Source: Ascaphus truei
Taxonomy: Eukaryota; Chordata; Amphibia; Anura; Ascaphidae
NCBI GenBank assembly: GCA_036426205.1
Contig: CM071586.1
Location: forward strand, 8,467,114-8,531,113
DNA: 64,000 nt
Direction of reading: 5' to 3'
Under the pieces are notes generated by a model. The model was not told where the DNA came from. It saw nothing but the letters and a program-made list of their open reading frames with translations, and made no database searches. Shown here in pieces: positions 1 through 11,219 of this stretch (position 1 is its first letter; every line of letters begins with the position of its first letter). A program made the translations under genes and the position numbers.

Positions 1-286
1 TAAGACAGGAGATGCATCTATGTGGAATTCTACTGTCGTTGTATAGAGAATTACATGATTTCCCTTGAGTGTAATTAAAGGAGAGATAAGGCTAATGAAA
101 CACAACAGACTACAGTTGCTCTCATTGTGACAATTCCACATACATTGATCTAATTACAGTGATGTTTTGTATGGGTTAAACCAGTGTTTACAAACACAGG
201 GGCCCAGAAGACTTAAAGGTGAGCTCATGGTAAAAGGAGAGACACACACACTGGCAGATATAGAATGTGCCAACGATAAAGGAGGT

Positions 287-340
287 GATGGAGAGAGAGA
301 GAGTGAGAGAGTGAGAGAGTGAGAGAGTGAGAAAGAGAGT
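287..340. repeat. GA-rich microsatellite
   Basis: Interrupted (GA)n with regularly spaced gtgagagagt units. Simple-sequence repeat; no coding sense on either strand. Confidence 0.85.
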
Positions 341-394
341 GGCCGACAGACGGTCAGACAGACAGAGAGCAACAGAGGGATATATGGTCTATAG

Positions 395-600
395 CAGGGA
401 TGCACAAACTTCTTGTGCTGTGCCCTCCTGCCCGGGAGCAAAAGCATTTGCGCCCCCTCTCCCAATGACTCTGCGTCATTTGACGCCCCGTTGCCATGGC
501 GATGCATTGCAGAAGACCCGCAGAGAGTAGGTAAGTGAGTTACAGAGGCCTCATGCCTCCCCAGCATGGCGAGCATGCGCGGCTCAAGCACGTGCAAGCC
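395..600. mobile_element. hAT-type MITE fragment (left end)
   Basis: Begins CAGGGATGCACAAAC and continues with a tgacgccccgttgccatgg segment and a ttacagaggcc segment. All three are also present, in the same order, in the better-preserved element at 42840-43142, which has hAT-like terminal inverted repeats and an 8-bp target duplication. No matching right terminus was found before the minisatellite that starts near 663, so this copy appears truncated. The right boundary is approximate. Confidence 0.45.
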
Positions 601-662
601 CGCCCAGCAATGCGCGCATGTGCAGGACCACAGAATCAGCCGCCAGCACCCCTTCCAATCTC

Positions 663-1010
663 TCTGCTGCACAGGTGGGCACCCTCTATACACAGTCACC
701 CACACACCCAGTCACCCAAACACCCAGTCACCCGCCCACACAACCAGTAAAGTCAGTCACTCACCCACCAAGTCAGTCACCCATACAGTCAGTCACCCAC
801 ACAGTCACCCACACAGTCACCCATAACACCCAGTCACCCGCCCACACAACCAGTAAAGTCAGTCACTCACCCACCAAGTCAGTCACCCATACAGTCAGTC
901 ACCCACACAGTCACCCACACAGTCACCCACCTAACCAGTCATCCATCTGGTCAGTCAGTCCCCTACCCCTAATCACCCACCCTGGTCAGTCAGTCCCCTA
1001 CCCAGGTTGG
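663..1010. repeat. CAGTCACCCA minisatellite with 106-bp higher-order unit
   Basis: Short units of the form cagtcaccca(c/t)a are arranged in a higher-order period of 106 bp. The landmark gcccacacaaccagtaaag occurs at 734 and again at 840, and the intervening sequence is nearly identical. Long open frames through it encode only His/Thr/Ser-Pro-rich low-complexity peptides and are not genes. Confidence 0.85.
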
Positions 1011-1039
1011 TTAGTCATCCACAGAGTCATCCATACAGT

Positions 1040-1425
<386 letters not shown>

Positions 1426-1429
1426 AATT

Positions 1430-2040
1430 TGCAGTTAGTATAAATATAGAAGTGCAAATAGCTAAGACAGGGTGTGTGTGTGCAAAGCACGTGTGTTCTA
1501 AGTGAAACTTCTTTGTGTTTTGTCACTGAAATTGTGTTTTGATTTTTAATAAAAAACAGCACCATCACAAATACAATTTCTGTGACAAAACAGGGACAAA
1601 AGACAAAGAAGTTTCACGTAAAATGCACGTGCTCGGCACACACACACACACATTTTTTTAAGTAGCAGTTTTTTTCATGTTCCTGTATGGACAGACCCAC
1701 TGCGGCCATTCTCCCTCCAGCAGAGGTAAATGAGACTTTTCACAGTTAGTGTTAGGACCTGCTTACTGGTCATGCCGTGACATGGCTTGCAGGCTTATAA
1801 CGTTTTGGCCAAAGGGTTGAACTAAATGACCCTTACTCATGAGAATGTTGAAGTATTTTACTATATATTGTGTCACATTGGATGTAGCATTGGGCATTTC
1901 TGTCTTTTGTTGTGTACCTAGAAGATATTGTACAAGAATAACAAAGGGATAGGCACACCATACATTTGCAAAAAAAAAAATCTTTATTGGCCCAATACTG
2001 TATGTAAGGTACTTTTGTATAGTGAATGAGATAGCACCAT
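1430..2040. other. Non-coding stretch, nothing recognised
   Basis: No open frame with protein-like composition. A small inverted pair is visible: gtgaaacttctttg near 1502 and caaagaagtttcac near 1604, with a short (CA)n tract at 1639-1652. This suggests a small fold-back repeat of about 150-200 bp, but its ends could not be defined. Confidence 0.4.
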
Positions 2041-2044
2041 CTGA

Positions 2045-3600
2045 CTGGTTTATTATTGTTATTGTTGACTTAAAGAGCCAACATATTCCGCAGTGCGGTA
2101 CATTGGGGGTACTGAGTAATGTATATTACAAAAAACAGTTACATTCAAGCGAGGACGAACATGCACTAACAGATACAAAGACTCAATGAGGGCCCTGCTT
2201 GCTAGAAGTTATAATCTAGAGGGAACGAGGAACCATGTGGAAACAAGAAGGTAAAATGGCCTCTCATTAAAGGATGGAGCGTATTTCAGTTTGGAATACG
2301 GCCCAGCCCAACTGCTATTTCCATTAAAAAAAATTGGGGGGGGTTGTTATATTGGATAGAGATTGGTCAAGCCACACAATGTCCCAATGGGGTTGGAGGG
2401 GGTTGAATGTTAGAGGTTTGGCAGAAAGGCTTCCTTGAAAGGGTGTTTTCAGAGAGTCTTTAAATGTCTGAAAGCTGGGGGAGAATCTGATGGAACATGA
2501 TACGGAGTGAAGTGGCAGCACAGGAGAAGTCTTGCAAGTGGGAGTGAGAGGAGGTAATAGTGTAGGATGTAAGGCAGATGTCATGGGCAGAAAGTAGTTG
2601 GCACAGGTGAACAAGGGGAATACCAACTTAGAGACGGTTGCAGTAGTTAAGGCGGGACATGATGAGTGAGTGGATTAGGATTTTAGTTGCATCATGAGTG
2701 AGAAAAGGGTGATATTTAGAAGGTGGAGAATGTCTTGATCGATTGAAGTTGAGGAATGAAGGAGAGATTAGTGTCAAAGATGATCCCTAGACAGTGGGCT
2801 TGAGGTGTTGTTCATATTGTGGTATTATTGACAGTGATGCAGAGTGTGGGTATAATGCTGGCAGTAGAAGGGGGAAAGAATATTAGTTCTGTTTTGAAAA
2901 TGTTAAGCTTTAAGCTTCAGATAACAGTTAGATATCCAGGAGGAAATTTCAGAGAGACAATTGGAGACACTGGGCATGAGAGAAGGGACGTGGTCAGGGG
3001 AGGAGAGAAATGTGAGTGTCATCGGCATATAGTTGATACTGAAAGCCAAATGATTTTATTAGTTTACCAATAGAAGAGGTTTAGAGTGAGAAGAATAGAG
3101 GGCCAAGAAGACACCAGAGAAGTAAACACTGAAGGAGCAGTTGGAAAGATAGGACTTGAGCAAGGAGAAGGCTTCCTCACGTTGGCCAATGGAGTGGAGA
3201 ATGTTCAGGAGATGGGATGATCAACAGTGTCGGAGACATCAGAGATATCCAGGAGAATAAGTAGGGAGAAGTGACCCTTAGATTTAGCTGTGAGTAGGTC
3301 ATTGGCTACTTTTGGGCTGTCTCAGTGGAGTATAGAGGACAGAAATCAGAATGCAATGAGTCAAGCAGCGAGCTATTGGAGAGAAGGTGAGTTAGGCGGT
3401 TGGATCCAAGTTTCTCAAGTAGCTTGGAGGCAATGGGAAGAAGAGAGGGGGAGGTAGTTAGAGGGTGAGGCAGAGTCAAGTGAGGTTTTCTTTAGAATGG
3501 GCATGTTGACTGCATGTTTGAAAGAAGACAGGAATGTGCCAGAAGTGAGAGAGAGGTTAAACAGGTGAGTTAGGGTGTTGCTTATTTTTTTCCAGGGAGG
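2045..3600 (-). mobile_element. LINE-like interspersed repeat, probably 3' part
   Basis: On the minus strand the sequence ends near 2045 with cgcactgcggaatatgttgg followed by a sequence rich in short ATT/TTA repeats. This resembles the 3' tail of CR1/L2-type LINEs and LINE-derived SINEs in aquatic vertebrates. The peptide read from 2626 to 2324 (-) contains FKDSLKTPF, reminiscent of the SFK(S/T)xLKTHLF end of such ORFs. Upstream, 2650-3600 holds no convincing RT motif and is full of stops. Family assignment is from memory of consensus shape and is tentative; an unclassified repeat is the alternative. Confidence 0.35.
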
Positions 3601-4663
3601 GTGATGTCACGGGAGACCAAGACTTATGCACACATTAATATACTGAGCACACAAGTTGAGTAAAAAAAATTGTAATTTATTTATTTTCAGACAAACACAC
3701 AGAATCTTCATAATATACACTTAATGAAATACTTACTGAGATGGGGGAACGAAATCAATTGTCATTGGAACGAAACAAAGTCTCTGGGCACCCCTGCACG
3801 CATGCAAGTGGGTGCTTTAAAGGATCTGTGTAGCAATTCCTAGCTAGGGGCACAAGTTGCCACCCTTATATTTCCGCCAACAGGTAAAAGTTTGTTCCAT
3901 CCTTACAGGGTTCGTTCGAGAACTCTAAGTTCTAACGAATTCCAGAAGAGGGTGTAAATCTTCGTTGCGATGTAAATTAACCCTTCACACTCTGATGCTG
4001 GAACTTAGTCAAATCAGGTGAATGTGACTGAGACTGGGCTGCAGGCATTTGCATTTTTATAGAATTGAAGGCCCTATACCCAACATGTACAACCAATCCC
4101 TTCCGTGGGAACATTTTTCCCACCTATCCCCAGCTTGGCAGTAGTCTGCATGAAGGGCAGAAGTTGCTTCCCAGTTTGCATGGTAGCAGGCGCTAACTTC
4201 ACACCTAGGCTCCTTAGCATACAGGGACCCTCCCCTTACCTGGCGACACTGAGTCTGGGGTTTGGCCACCAAGTGTGAAGTACGCATACTTTACACGGGT
4301 ATCTGGCACTTACACTATCCCGGCCATCCTAACACCTAGGATTGCTGAGGCTTTTCAACTCCGGTCTTCTCATAGACATTGAGACACCCTCTCTGCAGGG
4401 GGCCTTTAAGGTCCAGAGTTGAGAAATCCCGCAGTTCATTCATCCTTGACATACTTGCATGTCAAAGGATTTATTCCCGGGCTAACAGAAAAAAACCTCC
4501 CGGCTTTTACATTTAAAATCATCAGTATAACACAGTTTATTAATAAAGTATGTTCTACTTGTGCCACTACTATAAACTTTATGTGTGTGTGTATGGTTTC
4601 ATTATTCTAACCTGCACCCAAAAAATTAGAGTGCTAGCTCACTCGTATCCCAAGTTAGCTTAT
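3601..4663. other. Non-coding flank of gypsy remnant
   Basis: No protein-like frame. Because the gypsy remnant reads leftwards, this segment lies on its 3' side and could hold a decayed 3' region or LTR, but no paired LTR was found to support that. Integrase motifs were not seen. Confidence 0.3.
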
Positions 4664-5815
4664 TTAATTGAACGGGCAATGATGTGGTTTTGCGTCCGGT
4701 GGTTGGGCTGGCCGGAAAGCTCTTGAGGTTGTTAGTTCATGAGGACTGTCATGTCGGGAAAGGCCATCTGCATTGCCAAGCTCACTGCCCTTCTTGTGCT
4801 GAATCGTGCAATTGAATTCCTGCAGAGCAAGGCTCCAGCGCAATAGCTTGGCATTTTCCCCTGACACACTCTGCAACCAACTTAACCAACTTAACAGGTT
4901 GTGGTCCGTTATCACGGTGAATTGCCTGCCTTGGAGATAGGGCTGAAGTTTCCTAAGAGACCATAAAATGGCCAGGCATTCCTTTTCAATGGTGACATAA
5001 GCCACCTCTCTGGGCAGCAGCTTGCGGATCAGGTACACCATGGGGTGTTCACTGCCCTCCTCCCCCACTTGGCTGAGTACAGCGCTGATGCCATAGTCCG
5101 AGGCATCTGTCTGCACCAAAAACTTTTTTGAGTAGTCTGGTGAAGCTAAGATAGGGGCCCTGCCCAGTGCAGTCTTCAGTACCTGAAAGGAAGCTTCACA
5201 GGCTGGAGGCCAGACAACTAGCAAAGACAGTCGCTTTTGGGTCGTCAGTCAGAGGTTTTGCAATGGCGCTATACTAAGGGACAAACTTTCTGTAGTAGCC
5301 TGTGGTGCCTAAGAAAGCCATAACCTGCTTCTTGGTCTTGGGAACGGGCAACTGCACTATGGCTTCCACCTTGGCTGGCTCTGGCTTGAGGTGCCCACCA
5401 CAACCCTATGCCCTAGGTACAGTACTTCTGCCACCCCTACTAAGCACATGGTGGGTTTCAAGGTGAGTCCCGCTTCCCTAATTCTGGCTAGCACCGCAGC
5501 TACATGCACTAAATGTGAGTCCCACAAATTGCTAAATACAGCAATGTTGTCCAGGTATGCCCTTGCAAACCTCTGCATGCCCTCCAGTAACCGATTGACC
5601 AGGCGTTGGAAGGTAGCCGGTGCATTTTTCATCCCGAATGGCATCACTGAGAATTTATAGAGGCCACTCAGGGTAATAAATGCCAACTTCTCCCTTGCCT
5701 CCTGGGTCAAGGGGATCTGCCAGTAACCATTACTGAGATCCATAGTGGTCAGATACCTTGCCCCCGCGTATTCATCTAACTCGTCCATGCGGGGCATGGG
5801 GTAGGCATATGATTT
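4664..5815 (-). pseudogene. Ty3/gypsy-type pol remnant: reverse transcriptase and RNase H
   Basis: Read leftwards, the fragment opens with SYAYPMPRMDELDEY and then carries RT motif A (YLTTMDLSNGYWQIPL), motif B (FGMKNAPATFQRL) and a motif C that reads YLDNIAVFS instead of the usual YLDDI. After a frame change near 5380-5350 and a stop within GYYRKFVP*YS, the RNase H part follows: FLVQTDASDYGISAVLSQ, an ECLAILWSL segment with the catalytic Glu, and FTVITDHNLLSWL. It ends near LSRHDSPHELT. The catalytic-loop Asp change, frameshift, stop, and missing protease, integrase and LTRs show a dead, truncated retrotransposon. Order and spacing are typical of a chromosomal Ty3/gypsy element. Confidence 0.88.
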
Positions 5816-6113
5816 TGGGGTTTCTTAGCAGAGTTAATTACACATGCAAGCATACTGTATAAGGTTTTCTATAAAGCTCACAATTATTCTATCCTAATCA
5901 ATAAAAATTGCACTATCACTCTAAATGTTTTGCTTAATTGGATTTTAAAATCAAATTCACAATGCGCAAGGAACGTTTAAAAAAAGCAATGTTAGAGGTC
6001 CATCGAAATCCCTCCTTTTGCCTTTTCAGCTTGATGTCAAAGTTAATTTTCTGGGGGAAAAAAGATGCTATTATTTCTGGTATTGCGCATGCGTCAAGTC
6101 ACATCATTGGGAA

Positions 6114-6460
6114 TTAAAGCAGCAGTTCAAGAAATATCCTACAGTACATATGCATCTATACGATACAAACAAACTTCTCCCTCCTCGCCCTCTCCCTAGC
6201 TGTCCACCAATTGTATCTACTGTAGTAACTGCTCTGCCAATCATATTGCAGGACTACATTTTCAATAATTGTGCAAGAATTGAATTAAATTAAATAACTC
6301 TGAGCAAAGAGATTGATTACAGTAGAACGGACCGATCGGCAGCTTACTGAAGCTAATCACTTGTCTGTGTGCATATTGTATTGATGCACATACTGTAAGG
6401 TATTGTTTTTAAAAAAAAAGAATATATTTTTTTAAACGGCAGCTTGAACTGCAGCTTTAA
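6114..6460. mobile_element. piggyBac-type MITE
   Basis: The ends are inverted copies: TTAAAGCAGCAGTTCAAG at 6114-6131 and CTTGAACTGCAGCTTTAA at 6443-6460, with one mismatch. Both termini begin with TTAA, the target preferred by piggyBac transposases. The 347-bp interior has no coding capacity. A second element with the same termini lies at 36630-36972. The superfamily is inferred from TTAA and terminal shape only. Confidence 0.6.
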
Positions 6461-6589
6461 ACTTAATACTGTACTGTACATTGTATTTACCTTCATTATA
6501 AACTTTGCCAAACAGGTGGAGATGAGCCATTGGCACTCCCGCAACCTACATTATAGTTGACAGCTGATAGCTGGCCTGCTACACCTGTA

Positions 6590-7226
6590 ATAAACCAAAA
6601 GAGAAAGAACTCAGTTGAAGTAGCACTCAATTATCAATGATGATTAGTGTATTGATTAAAAATAATCTTTATTATTCAATTTAAATGTTAAAATAAATGG
6701 TGTACAAAGAAAAAAGAAAAAATAATCTTGACATGAATATGTCAGGTATCTGCGACTGTGCCAGTAGTAGCGGATCACTACATAAGGATAGACCCCTATT
6801 GTCGGTCTAAGAGTAGCAGTGTCTAGTTGCTTAAGTTGGTAAAAGTAAATAATTACACTCCCCCTTGGCCAAGGTGAGGAGTATAGTGATGTGAAACTAC
6901 AGATGATAACTCTCGTCAGCTGCTTGTATGATATAATATAGTTTAACACAGCAATTTGTGCTGTAGTGATATGGTATGTTGTAGTTTAATGCCACGTTGC
7001 TATGCAGATGGAGGAGCAATAGAGTGCAGCCTGGCTGCTTGTCCTCAGTATATAGATGTATATCTAAAGTTTAGCCAAATATACAGCCCCTTGCTCTGAG
7101 CCCACGTTGCTATGCAGATGGAGGGGCAACAGAGTGCAGCCTTGCTGCTTGTCCTCAGTATATAGATGTATAGCTAAAGTTTAGCCATATATACAGCCCC
7201 TTGCTCTGAGCCCCCTGTGGTCGCAG
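6590..7226 (+). repeat. Left arm of PLE fold-back, with internal 110-bp duplication
   Basis: This is the inverted partner of 8041-8677. It includes two tandem copies of a 110-bp unit, each beginning ccacgttgctatgcagatgg (6992 and 7102). The right arm carries both copies too, so the duplication predates arm formation. The copies differ by scattered substitutions. Confidence 0.85.
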
Positions 7227-7947
7227 TTAGATAGCAGTGAAATGTTATCAGGGCAGTAGGAATTGCGGATGTAGGATACTACCTGTGTATCAACTGTTTG
7301 GCTCTGTTTGGACAAAGTTGCACACAGGTGTGTTCCGCTCCTAATCACTACAATAGGTGTTGCAGTGGAATGTTAGGTTAGCTGTATTGTCTATAATGAT
7401 GGCGTTCCAAAGCATTCACCTCAATATCGCAGCCATAGTAATAATAAAGTCCACCACTACTGAAGTAAGGTAAAGCTGACACTGCTACAATTTAAAAAGC
7501 CCCGTCGACGATTGTTTCACGTCTGCTGCTTTATCAAGACTCCTGGGCTAAAGGTAAGTGTGACCCTATTGGTTCCCTTTATACACTGTACATGACGCCG
7601 ATAGGCTGTTGCAATTGGAAAGAGGGCGTCTGTGATTGGTTGATACGGTATGTATGTAAATGAAGCATGACATCACAGTGTTCGTGTTACATTCAACCAG
7701 AATTAGACACTAGGTGGCGCTGCTGTATAGTGGCTACTTGAAGTATATACTGCAAGAAGCTATTGCAACTGTGTAAGTATGAGTTGTCTTGCTGGTAGAA
7801 TATGTGCATATGTGGCTGATGGTAGAATGTGCTGAATAGTTACCACATAAGTTTGGATATAGTAACAATACCATTGATGTTTGACTAGAGCGCATACATT
7901 GTTACTATGTCAGTATACAATACATGGTAGTGAAGAGATAGATGGGA

Positions 7948-8040
7948 TTAAATAAAGGAATTGAAGAGTAAACCTTCATTCAGCCATTGTGGAGATGAAG
8001 TTCCCAAATTGTAAATCCATCTAGCCTCCCGTCGCAAAAG
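7948..8040 (-). pseudogene. Penelope-like element C-terminal coding remnant
   Basis: The minus strand reads LLRREARWIYNLGTSSPQWL and then NEGLLFNSFI and a stop (TAA at 7948-7950). This matches the C-terminal block that follows the GIY-YIG domain in the other PLE copies here (RREMYWIF at 49.7 kb, ELYWIYELKT at 39.1 kb, RECRWIHTLG at 10.8 kb). Only about 30 codons survive, because the inverted arm starts immediately upstream at 8041. Confidence 0.75.
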
Positions 8041-8677
8041 TGCGACCACAGGGGGCTCAGAGCAAGGGGCTGTATATATGGCTAAACTTTAGCTATACAT
8101 CTATATACTGAGGACAAGCAGCAAGGCTGCACTCTGTTGCCCCTCCATCTGCATAGCAACGTGGGCTCAGAGCAAGGGGCTGTATATACTGTATGGCTAA
8201 ACTTTAGATATACATCTATATACTGAGGACAAGCAGCAAGGCTGCACTCTATTGCTCCTCCATCTGCATAGCAACGTGGCATTAAACTACAACATACCAT
8301 ATCACTACAGCACAAATTGCTGTGTTAAACTATATCATACAAGCAGCTGACGAGATTTATCATCTGTAGTTCCACATCACTATACTCCTCACCTTGGCCA
8401 AGGGGGAGTGTAATTACTTACTTTTACCAACTTAAGCAACTAGACACTGCTACTCTTAGACCGACAATACGGGTCTATCCTTATGTAGTGATCCGCTACT
8501 ACTGGCACAGTCCCAGATATCTGACATATTCATGTCAAGATTATTTTTTCTTTTTTCTTTGTACACCATTTATTTTAACATTTAAATTGAATAATAAAGA
8601 TTATTTTTAATCAATACACTAATCATCATTGATAATTGAGTGCTACTTCAACTGAGTTCTTTCTCTTTCGGTTTATT
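8041..8677 (-). repeat. Right arm of PLE fold-back
   Basis: Inverted copy of 6590-7226. The outer ends align at gaactcagttgaagtagc on the left and its complement near 8642-8660; the inner ends align at tgtggtcgc. Small indels and substitutions separate the arms, so this is not a simple assembly reflection. Confidence 0.85.
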
Positions 8678-8804
8678 GCAAATACAATTCTCAGACAAGC
8701 ACCTTATCTACACCATTAAAAACTTACCTGTTAGCTGAGCAGAGGTTTACTTTCCTTTCCCACCCCTCCCATTCTTTTCCCATGGTATATCTGCTACACC
8801 TGTA

Positions 8805-9365
8805 GTTGACAGCTGATGAAGCTACAAATCTTTTTGGTACATGCAAGCTTGCTGGTACCTGTACGTGAAATCAGGCTCAGGCTGTAAATTTTGCCGGTAT
8901 TCCGGCAGGGAAAGGTAGCAAGGATTGCCGTTCATCATGTTTCACTGATGGTTGGACCGTTATTGTAAGCCGGTGCTGGCGCTGTTGCCGGCACTGTTAC
9001 ATTGCTGGATTGGGATTGACGAATCTTATATGGATTAAACTCGACCTTTCTCCTTTTGAAGTTGCCATGATCAAACATACTGTAAAAATCAGGGACCACA
9101 CCCCAATACCCACTTGTATCTCCGGCAGGAGGGGCAATGTGAAAAAAGACTGATCACTACTTAAGGTTTTTCTTATCTAATGCTTCCAACCATGAACGTC
9201 AGGTGAAAATTTGTAAAAAGGGCGACATGAACACGGAAATGCGGCATGAATACCACGTGGAGTGCAGCAGCGCACATGAAAACGGCGCCGTGATTTCTTA
9301 AAATAATGGCCGCTGCATCTGTATATAGTGGTGTGGTTAGGTGTACAAATGTAAGAGGGTGTTGC
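8805..9365. other. Non-coding stretch, nothing recognised
   Basis: No protein-like frame. Short gccggtattccggc-type inverted motifs recur at 8890-9000, but no element boundaries could be drawn. Confidence 0.3.
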
Positions 9366-9369
9366 ATTA

Positions 9370-9693
9370 CTATAAGTGTGTGTAGATACTATGTGGTCCC
9401 TACTGGTCTATAGGGATGGAATTACATAGTGTATTTGTATGTGCTAGAGACAGCTGTGTGTGTATTCATATAGTGCAGTATGTATAGACATGGACTTTAG
9501 CACTCATGAGAAGAGAGTTCACTTGTGTCAGTAATGACTCATGAAACTTCGGTCTCTGTTTAGGCCACCGCTAAGTGTCCTGAACAATTGCATACATTTG
9601 TATTCATGTAACCGTCTAACTTTCGGTGTTATAAGATTACCTTTGAGTATGGCCACCTTCAGATCGTTCTCGTTCATTTTATGGCCAGAGTCA
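9370..9693 (-). pseudogene. PLE C-terminus and 3' UTR fragment, same family as 22.0-23.6 kb
   Basis: The minus strand reads SGHKMNENDLKVAILKGNL, then RRLHEYKCMQLFRTLSGGLN and RDRSFMSHY plus stop. This is nearly identical to the end of the PLE protein at 22551-22730. The adjoining 9370-9520 matches that element's 3' UTR (tactatgtggtccctact, agagacagctgtgtgtg). The fragment stops abruptly at about 9693, where the strand of homology flips. Confidence 0.8.
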
Positions 9694-9840
9694 ATGATGG
9701 TGAGAAGTAAGGTAACCAACAATACAACTGAATGCAGGACAAGACCATGCCAGGACGCAAGATGCAAAACTTGCACAATGCTCCACACAGCGGACACAAT
9801 ACACATACCACACAGGAATCTGGAGTACAAAATCAGAGGA
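9694..9840 (+). pseudogene. PLE Cys-rich linker fragment, inverted relative to its neighbour
   Basis: The plus strand reads MMVRSKVTNNTTEC, then RTRPCQDARCKTCTMLH and TADTIHIPHRNLEYKIRG. This is the CxxC-type linker that precedes the GIY-YIG endonuclease domain in PLEs and is close to VRSKVFSSTTECGTKPCQD in the copy at 22.9 kb. It abuts the minus-strand C-terminal fragment head to head, with the GIY-YIG core itself missing between them. Confidence 0.8.
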
Positions 9841-10111
9841 ATATATATACTCTTATTCTATTACTTTTGCTATGGATGTTGTGATATTTATCATGTTAGA
9901 TCATAGTGATGACATTACAATCAACATGGTTTCCAATTTATGTATATTCTTGTTTTTGGATATGTATATATGATTCCCTCCTTTCATCAATTTCAATAGG
10001 TTCTTTTGAACCCTGTGTTTATATTTAAGATATTTATTCTCTAGAATAGCACCATAGATAATATATATAAAGTAAAGCGCTGTATATACTGTGGGCTCTT
10101 CATTTATATTT

Positions 10112-10115
<4 letters not shown>

Positions 10116-10145
<30 letters not shown>
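10116..10145. repeat. (CA)n microsatellite
   Basis: About 15 uninterrupted CA units. Confidence 0.95.
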
Positions 10146-10147
<2 letters not shown>

Positions 10148-10184
10148 TCTTACATCACTAACATTCAGGGACTATTTAACACCC

Positions 10185-10400
10185 AGTCATAAATCGCATC
10201 TACACACCGGGGAGGGATAAGCACAGATAACATTGCAAGAGACACTGTTTTTAAGTAAAACCATTGCTTGCTTTATTCATTGTAACACCGCCGGAAGAAG
10301 TGTATCTCAAAAGCTTGCACAAATAAAAGCATTTCGTTAGCCACAAAACGGTATCGTCTATTCATTTTTGATTATTAAGCTTGGCTAACACGGTACAGAT
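10185..10400 (+). mobile_element. PLE terminal-repeat segment (family of 22.0 kb)
   Basis: Matches, in inverse orientation, the segment at 22010-22180. Shared landmarks are an approximately 20-bp aagcatttcgttagccac segment, gcttgcacaaataaaagc, and a gaagtgtatctc / gagatacac hairpin. It contains a degenerate hammerhead-like arrangement near 10290-10335, but the conserved GAAA is not preserved next to the hairpin in this copy (CAAA). Confidence 0.6.
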
Positions 10401-10510
10401 ACCTCTACATATATATATAGATATTAATTGCATTCTGACTGTGATTTTTATTCTCAGCTGTGTCTGATTGTTTTGATATTTATGTGGTTATATATTTGCT
10501 TTTTCCATTG

Positions 10511-10551
10511 ACCTTGAGAAAGCACCCCTTAGATGCGAAACGCATGGGTGT
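10511..10551 (+). ncRNA. Degenerate hammerhead-ribozyme-like motif in PLE terminal repeat
   Basis: CTTGAGAAAGCA, a loop, then TGCGAAACGCATGGGTG. A GCA/TGC stem II and the GAAAC element are present, but the CUGANGA core reads TTGAGAA and stem I is not evident. Interpreted as a decayed copy, not expected to self-cleave. The gtccgaataaagc downstream could act as a polyadenylation region. Confidence 0.35.
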
Positions 10552-10794
10552 TTTTCTCTTTTAGACCACTTTGTGTATGTCCGAATAAAGCTATTTATAC
10601 TTTTTCACTTACCTGGGTCCCTGTGCTATTTGTGGCGTGAATCCCACCAATGTTGCTCCGGTTTTTTTTGCTTGTTTATTCATGTCATCATCCTTTTCAG
10701 GAGGCACGCCAGGCATGTAAATAGCGGACATGGGGGCGATGTTCATGTTCTTAGCTTTATAGGTATAGAGCATGTCCCATGGGGCCCCCGACGA

Positions 10795-10905
10795 GGCATT
10801 TGGGACCGCAAGTTATTACAGAGGGAATGCAGGTGGATCCACACTTTAGGAACACTTGCACCCAATGGCATGAATGAGGGTTTTATTTACTCTTCCTTCA
10901 TTTGA
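10795..10905 (+). pseudogene. Penelope-like element C-terminal remnant (+)
   Basis: The plus strand reads KLLQRECRWIHTLGTLAPNG, then MNEGFIYSSFI and a stop. It has the same C-terminal block as the remnants at 7948-8040, 39103 and 49.6 kb. Upstream coding sequence is lost or scrambled. Its presumed 3' UTR continues rightward with a tandem repeat (10977-11125) and a hammerhead motif at 11902-11944. Confidence 0.75.
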
Positions 10906-10976
10906 ATCCACCATAGGCGCTCTTTATGCCATCGATTTACATTGGCTGCCTTATGGTACATGTTTTTTGTCTGGCT

Positions 10977-11125
10977 AGTAGGATCCAGAAATATAGCTTA
11001 ATCTTAGGGACCCGTTTTGTCCTTCGGGGCCTAGGGTAGCACATTCCTACACCCCAGGGGATCCAGGGATATATAGCCTAACTCTAGAGACCCGTTTTGT
11101 CCTTCGGGGCGGGCCACCTAGCGTA
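10977..11125 (+). repeat. Two tandem copies of a ~70-bp GC-rich unit
   Basis: Each copy contains ggatccaggga/ggatccagaaa, then gacccgttttgtccttcggg and a ctagsgtag-like tail. The two copies differ by several substitutions. Confidence 0.75.
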
Positions 11126-11219
11126 GTATAATCCTACATTACCCAATATTCATCATAGTATGGTACTATCTTTGCAGCCAATGTATTGTAATATACAGTA
11201 GCGGCATCCTTTATTCTTA

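Larger units (their letters stand above)
6576..8804 (-). mobile_element. Fold-back Penelope-like element derivative with inverted terminal arms
   Basis: Two arms of about 637 bp (6590-7226 and 8041-8677) are inverted copies of each other around an 814-bp centre. The centre contains the last 30 codons of a PLE protein on the minus strand (7948-8040) followed by a presumed 3' UTR. The unit is flanked by a 14-bp direct repeat, ctgctacacctgta, at 6576-6589 and 8791-8804, the likely target-site duplication. About 113 bp (8678-8790) lie between the right arm and the right repeat. A similar plan, arms around a 5'-truncated PLE with a 14-bp duplication, is seen at 53806-58550. The piece is non-autonomous. 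Confidence 0.7.
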
